A stretch of DNA of 64,000 bases from assembly GCA_021204045.1 (NCBI GenBank), contig JAJQAA010000006.1, positions 39,353 through 103,352 of the forward strand. Direction: 5' to 3'. This document shows positions 1 to 7,046 of this stretch, in pieces. Within the stretch, counting starts at the first letter, position 1. Each line of letters begins with the position of its first letter. The notes under the pieces are model-generated. The model had not been told where the DNA came from, made no database searches, and saw nothing but the letters and a program-made list of their open reading frames with translations. The DNA comes from Clostridiales bacterium (lineage in GTDB: Bacteria > Bacillota > Clostridia > Lachnospirales > Lachnospiraceae). Position numbers and translations under genes: made by a program.

Positions 1-369
1 AATATACTGATGCTGCGGCGGCTGATTCGAAGCGGGGACCACTGTCTTCGGAGCCTGTGTATATTCCAGCGTCTGCGCCTTTGTCGTCCCACCGGAATAG
101 TATCGCTTATATTCGAGCGTATTCACGGTAGGTTTAGTTATGCCCAGAAAAATCCCGCCGGACACCCCTTCCAGCTCCTCCTCGGACAGCTCGCCGTCGT
201 TCGCCACCACAAAATCTTCCTCGGTCAGCGTGCAGCCATATTCAGCAGCCAGACTGATTATCTGCTTCACAATATCCTCAGCGCTCTGGTTTTCGATCTC
301 CGCGATCTTCGCTTTCAGCTCCTCATTCGATTCCACTGCTTCCATAAATTTTTTCATTTCTTCTTTCAT
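1..369 (-). CDS. Nif11-type RiPP precursor peptide (3' end cut by window edge)
   Basis: Reading the minus strand from ATG at 369 gives 123 codons with no stop before the window edge. The first ~72 residues form a Nif11-like leader: acidic and helical, with the stretch FMEAVESNEELKAKIAEIEN, then LSEEELEGVSGG at about residues 61-72, a typical double-glycine cleavage site. The visible core after GG begins IFLGITKPTVNTLEYKRYYS, continues with a related QTLEYTQ motif and a Pro/Gln-rich stretch, and has no Cys so far. Nif11 leaders are known to direct peptides to modifying enzymes and to C39-peptidase export. A good Shine-Dalgarno (AAAGGAG) sits about 7 bases before the start. The DUF975 gene lies 54 bases upstream with no terminator between, so the two may be cotranscribed. 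The modifying enzyme, if any, would lie beyond position 1. Leader assignment is confident; the final product is unknown. Confidence 0.85.
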   Translation of the reverse strand, partial: MKEEMKKFMEAVESNEELKAKIAEIENQSAEDIVKQIISLAAEYGCTLTEEDFVVANDGELSEEELEGVSGGIFLGITKPTVNTLEYKRYYSGGTTKAQTLEYTQAPKTVVPASNQPPQHQYI

Positions 370-423
370 AATGATGCTCCTTTCGTTATTAATCATGCTT
401 TTCGTTCTTCTCATCCGTCATGT

Positions 424-1188
424 TCATCCCGCCTCCTGACTGGTTTCCGTTTCAAACCCATTCAGGCTTCCCGCAAACTGGCTTCTCAGGGTCGTATACA
501 GCCGCGCAAACGTCGCCTCCTTATATGGCTGGATAAAGAGTCCACCGATTCCCAGCGTAATGGTGCCAAGAATATCCCAGCCTATGAAAGACAGCCTGAG
601 CACAAAGAGGTTCCATTTGTGCCCCTTCATCATTTCTTTGGAGAGCCTCAGCGCATCCATCGGCTTCATATCCGGATTCTCCGCCAGGATATAGAATGCC
701 ATATAATAGCAGTAGTGCAGGTAAATCCCCGGGATCACCAGGCAGACCGTACCAATCATGACAAGCACATCACGCAGAAGGAACGTCAGCACCAGATTTA
801 TGTAATTGTGCCGGAATCCCCATCCCAGGAGACTCACCGGATTTTCTTTTCCCGTCTGCTGCCCCTCCAGATAAAACCGGTTTTTTCCAACCGTCAGCGC
901 CGGCCTCAGCAGGGCATTGATCAGTACGCAGACCACGGCGATCACGAGAACTGTCCCCGCCATCAGCCCCATAATGATAACGCCGTATTGAAGCTCTCCC
1001 GCGTCCACCGGAAGAATCTTGCTCGCGATAGCCGGGATATCGGAAATATTGTCCGGCATTTCGACGTCCCCGTTCCCGTTAAAAATCCGATTAACCAACG
1101 TAACGATCAGACTCACCAGGAACGCTTTCCAGTAATACGCTTTTAAATCACTTTTGGCCTTCGTTTTCAGCTCTTTCCTCGTCCACAT
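424..1188 (-). CDS. DUF975 family integral membrane protein
   Basis: A 254-residue polytopic membrane protein that starts MWTRKELKTKAKSDLK, the usual opening of DUF975 proteins. The open frame extends six codons further upstream, but the chosen ATG has a GGGGA-rich Shine-Dalgarno a few bases before it and matches the family start. Hydrophobic segments lie at about residues 22-42, 70-100, 140-165 and 190-220 (VTLVNRIF, GTVLVIAVVCVLINALL, VLVMIGTVCLVIPGIYLHY, FIGWDILGTITLGIGGLF). The biochemical function of DUF975 is not established. It stands just upstream of the Nif11 precursor on the same strand, so a role linked to the peptide, such as export, immunity or membrane adaptation, is possible but only inferred. 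Confidence 0.75.
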   Translation of the reverse strand: MWTRKELKTKAKSDLKAYYWKAFLVSLIVTLVNRIFNGNGDVEMPDNISDIPAIASKILPVDAGELQYGVIIMGLMAGTVLVIAVVCVLINALLRPALTVGKNRFYLEGQQTGKENPVSLLGWGFRHNYINLVLTFLLRDVLVMIGTVCLVIPGIYLHYCYYMAFYILAENPDMKPMDALRLSKEMMKGHKWNLFVLRLSFIGWDILGTITLGIGGLFIQPYKEATFARLYTTLRSQFAGSLNGFETETSQEAG

Positions 1189-1510
1189 CGTTTCCCCTCT
1201 CCCCATAGCAGCAAAAGGTATAACCTTTCGTCCCTTGTATCATCATATGCCACAATTGTAACTGTTTTGTGTCCTTGCTGTGAAAATTAAATGTCCAATC
1301 AGGTTCACACGGACATCTTTTCCCGCAAAGCCCCAGTTACATCAAATTATAGGGAATCAAATACCACAAAAGTACAACATGATTCTGAATCCGGCAGTCG
1401 GGTAACCAGTAAAAGAAGAGACCAACTATTCAGTCAGTCTCATTTTATCGCAAAAGAAATTACGGTCATTTTTAAAAACTACACTTTTACAAATCCCGAG
1501 CATAATTTGT
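1189..1510. other. AT-rich intergenic region without a convincing gene
   Basis: This gap separates the DUF975 gene from the recombinase. A plus-strand open frame (1291-1557) has no ribosome binding site and no recognisable protein character, and it runs into the recombinase gene. No clear promoter or hairpin was found. Confidence 0.4.
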
Positions 1511-2423
<913 letters not shown>

Positions 2424-2564
2424 GGTATCGACTATAGCGTGCAGCCAGACTGATCATCTTCTTTACGTTTTCTTCTGCCCCTTGGTTCTCAATCTCCGCA
2501 ATTTTCGTTTTCAGTTCCTCGTTTGATTCGGTTGCTTCTAGAAATTTTTCATGTTTTCTTTCAT
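2424..2564 (-). pseudogene. Decayed second copy of the Nif11 precursor leader
   Basis: From ATG at 2564 the minus strand reads MKENMKNF then a stop. After a one-base shift it continues FLEATESNEELKTKIAEIEN, then QGAEENVKKMISLAA. This is closely similar to the leader at 1-369 (FMEAVESNEELKAKIAEIEN, SLAAEYGC). Two lesions are visible. One base is missing in the A-run after ATGAAA. About 13 bases are also missing between two GGCTGC copies, so SLAA runs into diverged sequence. Similarity fades after about 2430, and the GG motif and core are gone. There is no Shine-Dalgarno before the ATG, unlike the intact copy. It is a relic of a duplicated precursor and is not expected to be expressed. Confidence 0.8.
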
Positions 2565-2581
2565 AGGCAAAACATCAAAAT

Positions 2582-2612
2582 AGCGGCTTCCGGTTCATTG
2601 CCAAAAGCCGCT
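2582..2612 (-). terminator. Hairpin terminator after the Panacea-domain gene
   Basis: AGCGGCTT and AAGCCGCT form a perfect 8-bp stem with a 15-base loop, followed on the minus strand by ATTTTG. It lies just after the stop of the antitoxin gene and fits a Rho-independent terminator. Confidence 0.6.
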
Positions 2613-2625
2613 GCTTTGATTTGTA

Positions 2626-3186
2626 TCAGTTCAATTCAATGTCCATCGCATAAGCATATGAAATGATTTCTCCTGTCTTTGTCGCGTTGTATCCTTTTTC
2701 GTTATGAGAATAATCGGATATCTCCGCAGAACCGAAATTCTTAAACTTTTCATATATGCGATTAAGCACATCTATTTCCGCATCGGATAATATGCCTTCA
2801 GGAACATCGCATTCTGGTATCACCTGGTGTTTCTCATAAGCTCCATCATAAAACACCTCAATATGGACGATATGATCCGCTGTCATTTTATCAAGAATCA
2901 TGTCAAAATGATCTGGTACGGGTCCATAAGGAAGATGGGCATATTTCAAACCTGACATAGATATTCCATTTTCTTTATAAAAAATCATATCTGAATAGTT
3001 GAGCAGCTTCATCAATTTTGTTTTCAACAACTCCGGGCTTTTTTTTGAAAAAAACAGAACCATTGCGCAAAGTTTCTCATAATCAAACCCTTTGAAACCA
3101 TTTTCTTCGCACGGAATCCTTGTAAAAAACAATTCAAACAAACGCTTGCCAACTCGATATTTTTCCCCCTCGCTCCAACTGTTCAA
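2626..3186 (-). CDS. Panacea/SocA (DUF4065) domain protein, probably the 3' half of a frameshifted antitoxin
   Basis: A Panacea-type (SocA, DUF4065) domain covers most of the frame: FDYEKLCAMVLFFSKKSPEL, LMKLLNYSDMIFYKENGISM, LKYAHLPYGPVPDHFD and a C-terminal SDAEIDVLNRIYEKFKNFGS. Panacea domains are known as antitoxin modules able to neutralise unrelated toxins and are often fused behind a zinc-finger/HTH domain. The 5' part of this frame overlaps the upstream HTH gene by 53 bases and lacks a good Shine-Dalgarno. Removing one base in the G5A5 run at 3160-3169 joins the two frames as LERGEKYRVGKRLFELFF, giving one protein of about 335 residues. This is therefore probably a broken fused antitoxin; translation as a separate overlapping gene is the alternative. 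Confidence 0.75.
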   Translation of the reverse strand: MNSWSEGEKYRVGKRLFELFFTRIPCEENGFKGFDYEKLCAMVLFFSKKSPELLKTKLMKLLNYSDMIFYKENGISMSGLKYAHLPYGPVPDHFDMILDKMTADHIVHIEVFYDGAYEKHQVIPECDVPEGILSDAEIDVLNRIYEKFKNFGSAEISDYSHNEKGYNATKTGEIISYAYAMDIELN

Positions 3187-3631
3187 TCGTATCTAACAGT
3201 TTTTCCTCCTGTCTTTCATCAAGAACGATCTCATTCTCTGTAAGGTATGTCCGCATGTTTTCTGGCTCACGCAGAAATAACATCAAGCTATTGTGAGCCT
3301 TATCCTGAATAGAGCCATTCTCATACCGACATATGGTCTTATCTCCCCAGTTCAAAAGCCTGGCAAAACCTCTCTGACTCAGGCCATACTGCTCTCTTAT
3401 TTTCTTAATCTCCTCGGGCTGCAGAAGTTTATGCCTTCTGCGATATTCATTGTAGGCACAAATCAGCGTGGCGTTATCAAATTCTTCCCAATAGAATTCT
3501 TCTCCACACTCAGCACAAACTAATATCTGAGCATCAACCTCGATCGGTTCACCACAGACATCATAGGTTTCTTTTTTCGTTATTACTTTAGTCTCTACTT
3601 CTCTTCCACATTCTTCGCAATACTTTCTCAT
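3134..3631 (-). CDS. MqsA/YgiT-type zinc-finger HTH antitoxin (5' half of a probable fused gene)
   Basis: The N-terminus carries two CxxC pairs (CEECG at about residues 5-9 and CAECGEEF near 35), the zinc-binding fold of MqsA/YgiT antitoxins. An Xre-type HTH follows: PEEIKKIREQYGLSQRGFAR, LLNWGDKTICRYENG. Such proteins bind and autoregulate their own promoter. I start at ATG 3631, which has AAGGAG nine bases upstream; the in-frame GTG two codons earlier is too close to that site. The last ~15 codons (GGKISSWQAFV) lie after a G5A5 run and look out of frame, since the other frame continues into a Panacea domain. A remnant of an MqsR-like toxin lies immediately upstream, supporting a toxin-antitoxin origin. 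Confidence 0.75.
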   Translation of the reverse strand: MRKYCEECGREVETKVITKKETYDVCGEPIEVDAQILVCAECGEEFYWEEFDNATLICAYNEYRRRHKLLQPEEIKKIREQYGLSQRGFARLLNWGDKTICRYENGSIQDKAHNSLMLFLREPENMRTYLTENEIVLDERQEEKLLDTIEQLERGGKISSWQAFV

Positions 3632-3648
3632 CGACACTTTCTCCTTTT

Positions 3649-3834
3649 CTAAGCAAAATCATCCTCATGGAATCCAATGCATTTCAAAATATCTTCTCCA
3701 TTTTCCCGAACAATTTTGACTTTTACATAAAATTGTGTGCCATCAATATTCTTTTTAAATTCCCATATGTCTCCCGGACAATTCGAATCAAAATCCTGCT
3801 TAGGGTCTTTATAATAATCTCCATATACTTTATA
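3649..3834 (-). pseudogene. MqsR-like toxin remnant lacking its N-terminal half
   Basis: The frame ends with a TAG 17 bases before the antitoxin start and is open for 61 codons after a TAA, with no start codon. It reads ...YGDYYKDPKQDFDSNCPGDI followed by WEFKKNIDGTQFYVKVKIV and ILKCIGFHEDDFA. The pattern PG-IW-F, then I-G--FY-K-KI, then KCI-FHE resembles the C-terminal half of clostridial MqsR-family toxins, which sit directly before MqsA-type antitoxins. Roughly 40-50 N-terminal residues are missing. I infer that the toxin has been inactivated while part of the antitoxin remains. Confidence 0.6.
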
Positions 3835-3861
3835 TTATACTTAGACATCTTAAAAAGCCAA
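3834..3861 (-). promoter_or_regulatory. Sigma-A-like promoter ahead of the toxin-antitoxin remnant
   Basis: On the minus strand, TTGGCT (3861-3856) and TATAAT (3839-3834) are separated by 16 bases. The -10 box sits at the start of the truncated toxin frame, so transcription would now mainly serve the antitoxin. Confidence 0.5.
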
Positions 3862-3865
3862 GATG

Positions 3866-3887
3866 AATGCGGTTATATGACCGCATT
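3866..3887 (+). terminator. Hairpin with T-rich tail
   Basis: AATGCGGT and ACCGCATT pair perfectly around a 6-base loop and are followed on the plus strand by TTTATTTC. It lies directly behind the promoter region of the toxin-antitoxin locus and may insulate it. Confidence 0.45.
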
Positions 3888-4008
3888 TTATTTCTTTTCC
3901 TTTTATTTCGGTGCCTGAAATTTTAAAAATTAGCGCATACAACAGGAATGCAGGACTGTTGCTTGCTATTTCTCAAGTTCTTTGCCAATTATCCTATAAA
4001 TAATTTTC

Positions 4009-4038
4009 AAAAAAGGAAGGCAGGTTTCCCCGCCCTTC
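4009..4038 (-). terminator. Minus-strand hairpin terminator
   Basis: On the minus strand, GAAGGGCGGG and CCTGCCTTC pair imperfectly and are followed by CCTTTTTT. It lies 27 bases after the stop of the small frame at 4065-4235, which is one reason to take that frame seriously. Confidence 0.45.
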
Positions 4039-4064
4039 TTCATATCTCTGCTATGGGGCATGCA

Positions 4065-4235
4065 TCAGAAAATATCCATATCCGGCAGCCACGGATCGTC
4101 ATCATTTTCATCTGCATCGGACAGCGTGGCATCGGATACCGTCGCCGTATCATCCTTTTCCCAGATGGCATACAATGGCATATCCGTAATCTCGACCTTT
4201 AAAATTTCTCCGAAAGGCTTGATTTTTCTCAGCAT
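4065..4235 (-). CDS. Small acidic-tailed hypothetical protein, possibly a truncated regulator
   Basis: A 56-residue frame from ATG 4235 reads MLRKIKPFGEILKVEITDMP, then LYAIWEKDD and a strongly acidic tail ending DPWLPDMDIF. The preceding in-frame sequence RRISLSTISICKMLRKIKPF resembles the last helices of Xre-type HTH domains (S-ST---ML----G--L--EI), so this may be the tail of a broken regulator. There is no clear Shine-Dalgarno. A hairpin terminator follows its stop. It lies antisense to the promoter of the possible type III toxin locus. Function is unknown and the coding call is weak. Confidence 0.3.
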   Translation of the reverse strand: MLRKIKPFGEILKVEITDMPLYAIWEKDDTATVSDATLSDADENDDDPWLPDMDIF

Positions 4236-4247
4236 TTTACATATACT
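4219..4247 (+). promoter_or_regulatory. Sigma-A-like promoter for the putative antitoxin RNA
   Basis: TTGATT (4219-4224) and TATACT (4242-4247) are spaced by exactly 17 bases. A Rho-independent terminator lies about 110 bases downstream, so a short RNA of roughly 110-135 nt is predicted. Confidence 0.55.
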
Positions 4248-4253
4248 GATAGT

Positions 4254-4392
4254 GGATAGAGATATCCGCCGGTCATTATGGCTAGAATATAATGAACGTG
4301 TATGTTTAACCTCCGCAAGCGACGGGGTGCCTGGCGGCGTAGAATATCGCTTACATGTAAACAGAGCCTTCCGCAAGGTGGGCTCTGTTTTT
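4254..4392 (+). ncRNA. Putative type III antitoxin RNA leader
   Basis: Between the promoter at 4219-4247 and the terminator at 4360-4392 there is no plausible reading frame on this strand. The sequence holds complementary blocks (CCTCCGC, GCGACGGGG, CTGGCGGCG) and two copies of CCGCAAG. Type III toxin-antitoxin loci have the order promoter, repeat RNA, leaky terminator, toxin gene, and that order is seen here before a TenpIN/ToxN-like toxin fragment. Clear tandem repeats of the usual kind are not obvious, so the assignment rests on layout. Confidence 0.35.
4360..4392 (+). terminator. Rho-independent terminator between RNA and toxin
   Basis: ACAGAGCC (4361-4368) and GGCTCTGT (4381-4388) form an 8-bp stem with a 12-base loop and a T5 tail. 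It precedes the toxin start by 20 bases, as in type III toxin-antitoxin loci where partial read-through sets toxin level. Confidence 0.7.
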
Positions 4393-4411
4393 GCAAAATG
4401 AGGAAATTATT

Positions 4412-4684
4412 ATGAGGCTCGTCACAATAGACAAATCATTGCTGGAAAAATACAGAGAAGACCCACAGATGCTGTATAAGGATAAACGCCCATATGTGCT
4501 TGTAATTCGACTTCAATACCGTGGGCAAAAACAGGATTTCGCTGTCCCAATTCGTTCCAACATACCGGCAGCGGCTCCAAAGAACCAATATTTCGCCTTA
4601 CCTCCACGCCCTGCAACCAAACCCAGGAACAGGCACGGCATCCATTACATAAAAATGTTCCACAGATATAGACTTGCTCCTTAA
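4412..4684 (+). pseudogene. Type III toxin-antitoxin TenpIN/ToxN-like toxin, truncated
   Basis: From ATG 4412 (AGGAAA about 6 bases upstream) 90 codons are read. The N-terminal part looks like a type III endoribonuclease toxin: MRLVTIDKSLLEKY, then RPYVLVIRLQYRGQKQDFAV, PIRSNIP, YFALPPRP and RHGIHYIKMF. After KMF the frame breaks to HRYRLAP and stops. A one-base shift gives IDLLLKILDME then another stop. Intact members are usually longer by several tens of residues, so the toxin is probably inactive. The upstream promoter, short RNA and terminator support the family call. I recognise the family from remembered motif patterns only. Confidence 0.5.
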
Positions 4685-4815
4685 AATACTGGATATGGAA
4701 TAATTTTACCATTTATAACCTGATTATTTATTCGTGCAAATATCATTACGAAGAATAAACTCCACATTTATTGTAAAAAACGCAGCAGTCCCGAGTTTGC
4801 CACTTAGAGAGATGG

Positions 4816-4843
4816 AAAGAGGAGCCATAAACGACTCCTCTTT
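4816..4843. terminator. Bidirectional hairpin terminator downstream of rnfB
   Basis: AAAGAGGAG (4816-4824) and CTCCTCTTT (4835-4843) form a perfect 9-bp stem with a 10-base loop, followed by CTTGTAA. It lies about 90 bases past the rnfB stop and could end transcripts from either side. Confidence 0.6.
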
Positions 4844-4856
4844 CTTGTAAATATAC

Positions 4857-4943
4857 AGCTTTAATTATTATAACAATAAACGTCTGCAGAGAAACTTAGG
4901 CGTTCTGACACCAGAAGAAAAAAAGGAACAAACCCTTAAATGA
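4857..4943 (+). pseudogene. C-terminal fragment of an IS3-type transposase
   Basis: The plus strand reads SFNYYNNKRLQRNLGVLTPE, then EKKEQTLK and a stop. The pattern YYNN-R-Q--L--LTP is typical of the last 25-30 residues of IS3-family OrfB transposases. Nothing else of the element is visible, and the frame overlaps the last codons of rnfB on the other strand, so a chance resemblance is possible. Confidence 0.35.
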
Positions 4944-5727
4944 TTACCTTCACCGGGCACTTCTCCGCGCACTTGCCGCAGTTGGTGCACTTCTCGTAGT
5001 CGATCACGGCCACGTTGTTGTCCATGTGGATCGCGTCAAACTCGCACTGCTTGGTGCACAGCGTACAGCCGATACAGCCCGCGCTGCACTTCGCCTTGAC
5101 GTCTTTGCCCTTGTCATGCGACGAGCACTGTACCAGATGCTTGGCCGGATACGGTACAAGCGTGATCAGGTTCTTCGGGCAGGTCGCCACGCACTTGCCG
5201 CAGGCCACGCACTTTTCCTTGTCGACAACGGCTACACCGTTGACCACATGGATCGCGTCAAAGTCACAGACCTTCACGCAGAAGCCGTAGCCCAGGCAAC
5301 CGTAATCGCAGGCTTTCTCGCCGCCGCCCGGAACCGCCAGCGCCTTGCCGCAGTCCTGGATGCCGTCGTATTTGTAAAGGGTCTTGACCTTGTCGCAGTC
5401 GCCCTTACATTTTACAAACGCTACCTTCTTGACGCCGGCCTCCGCCGTCACGCCCATGATCGCCGCGATCTTGTCGCCAACCGGCGCGCCGCCGACCGGG
5501 CAGGCGTTGACCGGAGCCTGGCCCGCCGCAATCGCGGCCGCCAGACCATCACAGCCGGGGAAGCCGCAGCCGCCGCAGTTGTTGCCCGGCAGCTCCGCGC
5601 GGACCGCGAGGACCTTCTCATCTACCTCTACTTTAAACTTCTCGCCAAACAGACCCAGACCGATACCAACCACGATACCGGCCAGCGCAACCACGGCCGC
5701 GGCGATAATAATTGCCGTCATGTTCAT
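4936..5727 (-). CDS. rnfB: Electron transport complex subunit RnfB
   Basis: RnfB is the iron-sulfur entry subunit of the Rnf complex, which moves electrons from reduced ferredoxin to NAD+ and pumps Na+ or H+. The 263-residue protein has an N-terminal membrane anchor (residues ~3-27), the four-Cys motif NNCGGCGFPGC (~49-59), and a ferredoxin-rich C-terminal part with at least four further Cys clusters: CGYGFCVKVC-like (~143-154), CVACGKCVATCP (~172-183), CIGCTLCTKQC (~218-228) and CTNCGKCAEKCP (~247-258). Last gene of the rnfCDGEAB operon, 15 bases after rnfA. Length and motifs are normal for clostridial RnfB. A terminator hairpin lies at 4816-4843. Confidence 0.96.
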   Translation of the reverse strand: MNMTAIIIAAAVVALAGIVVGIGLGLFGEKFKVEVDEKVLAVRAELPGNNCGGCGFPGCDGLAAAIAAGQAPVNACPVGGAPVGDKIAAIMGVTAEAGVKKVAFVKCKGDCDKVKTLYKYDGIQDCGKALAVPGGGEKACDYGCLGYGFCVKVCDFDAIHVVNGVAVVDKEKCVACGKCVATCPKNLITLVPYPAKHLVQCSSHDKGKDVKAKCSAGCIGCTLCTKQCEFDAIHMDNNVAVIDYEKCTNCGKCAEKCPVKVII

Positions 5728-5742
5728 TCTCGTCTCCTCCTC

Positions 5743-6339
5743 CTACAGTAATCCGGAAAATCCGAAAAATGCAATCGCCATCAGTCCCGTGGTTACCAGC
5801 ACGATCGGGGAACCCTGGAAGCTGTAAGGAATATCGTTGCCCTCGATGCGCTCGCGGATACCGGCCAGCAGCACGATCGCGATCGTGTAGCCGATCGCCG
5901 TACCGATACCGTTTACCACGCTCTCAACAAAACCGAACACGCCCGTATAGCCGTTGGTCACGTTGGTGATCGCCACACCGAGAACGGCGCAGTTGGTTGT
6001 GATCAGCGGAAGGAAAACGCCCAGCGCGTTGTACAGGGAAACCATGCACTTATGCAGGAACATCTCAACGATCTGCACCAGAGCCGCGATAACCAGGATA
6101 AATACGATCGTGCGCAGATAATCCAGATTCAGCGGATAAAGAATCAGCTGGTAAATCAGGTTCGCGACAACGCAGGCGATCGTGATAACGAAGATAACCG
6201 CGCCGCCCATACCGGCCGCCGTCTCCACCTTCTTGGATACGCCGACGAAGGAGCAGATACCGAGGAACTGGCTCAATACTACGTTGCTCACCAGTGCCGA
6301 GCTGATGGCAATAATCAATAACTGAGTGATGCCTGACAT
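5743..6339 (-). CDS. rnfA: Electron transport complex subunit RnfA
   Basis: A 198-residue integral membrane protein with about six transmembrane helices, homologous to RnfE and to NqrE of the Na+-NQR complex. The half-channel motif NCAVLGVAITNV (~residues 114-125) is conserved. In known Rnf/Nqr structures RnfA and RnfE form a pseudo-symmetric pair that holds an iron-sulfur centre within the membrane. The start codon follows directly on the rnfE stop, so the two are translationally linked, and rnfB follows after 15 bases. Confidence 0.96.
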   Translation of the reverse strand: MSGITQLLIIAISSALVSNVVLSQFLGICSFVGVSKKVETAAGMGGAVIFVITIACVVANLIYQLILYPLNLDYLRTIVFILVIAALVQIVEMFLHKCMVSLYNALGVFLPLITTNCAVLGVAITNVTNGYTGVFGFVESVVNGIGTAIGYTIAIVLLAGIRERIEGNDIPYSFQGSPIVLVTTGLMAIAFFGFSGLL

Positions 6340-7035
6340 TTATTTCCCCTCCTTCTCTGCCATGACCTTGTCGTGTCCGGCGCAGCTTGCGCAGTCACCG
6401 GCGCAGCCCACGCGCTCCTCTTCCGGCACGGAACCGTTTGTCGCGCACGGCATCTTCAGACGGTTCTGCAGAGCCGTCAGCATCGCCAGCACGAAGAACG
6501 CGCCCGGAGCGAGGATAAAGAGTGACATCGGCGTATAGAAAGACGGGGTAACCGTAATATCAAAGATTGTGCCGGCGCCGAGAAGTTCACGGAAAGAACC
6601 GATCAGCACCAGAGCGACCGTAAAGCCAAGTCCCATGCCGATGCCGTCGCAGGCCGACAGAAGGACGCTGTTCTTCATCGCATACGCCTCGGCACGGCCG
6701 AGGATAATGCAGTTTACAACGATCAGCGGGATGTAAAGGCCCAGCGAGCTGTACAGCGCCGGAGTAAAGCCTTCCATCAGCATGTCAACCACCGTGACCA
6801 GAGAAGCCACGACGACGATCTCCGCCGGAAGACGCACGCCGTCCGGAATAACATGGCGCAGCGCCGAAATCACAATGTTCGCGCCGATCAGCACGGCCGT
6901 GGAGGAAAGACCCATACCGAGACCGTTGATCGCAGAGGTCGTAACCGCCAGCGTCGGGCACAGTCCGAGCATCTGGACGAAAATCGGATTCTCCTTCCAG
7001 AGGCCGTTATAAATACGTTCCAAATATTTGTTCAT
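6340..7035 (-). CDS. rnfE: Electron transport complex subunit RnfE with Cys-rich tail
   Basis: A 231-residue membrane subunit of the Rnf pump, paralogous to RnfA, with six predicted helices and the conserved NCIILGRAEAYAMKNS segment (~residues 111-126). The core of the family ends near LQNRLKMP (~200). After that comes a hydrophilic extension with CATNG and then CAGDCASCAGHDK, giving four Cys and a His close to the C-terminus. This tail could bind a metal or be redox-active, but no role is established. It lies between rnfG (11 bases) and rnfA (adjacent). Confidence 0.95.
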   Translation of the reverse strand: MNKYLERIYNGLWKENPIFVQMLGLCPTLAVTTSAINGLGMGLSSTAVLIGANIVISALRHVIPDGVRLPAEIVVVASLVTVVDMLMEGFTPALYSSLGLYIPLIVVNCIILGRAEAYAMKNSVLLSACDGIGMGLGFTVALVLIGSFRELLGAGTIFDITVTPSFYTPMSLFILAPGAFFVLAMLTALQNRLKMPCATNGSVPEEERVGCAGDCASCAGHDKVMAEKEGK

Positions 7036-7046
7036 CGTTCCGCCTC

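Noticed and set aside
10..1146. Long plus-strand open frame opposite the DUF975 and Nif11 genes
   Set aside because: It is Arg/His-rich with no start signal and is antisense to two better-supported genes.
3160..3169. Programmed -1 frameshift at the G5A5 run of the antitoxin
   Set aside because: The downstream frame needs a +1 (or -2) shift, so a standard -1 slippery site does not fit.
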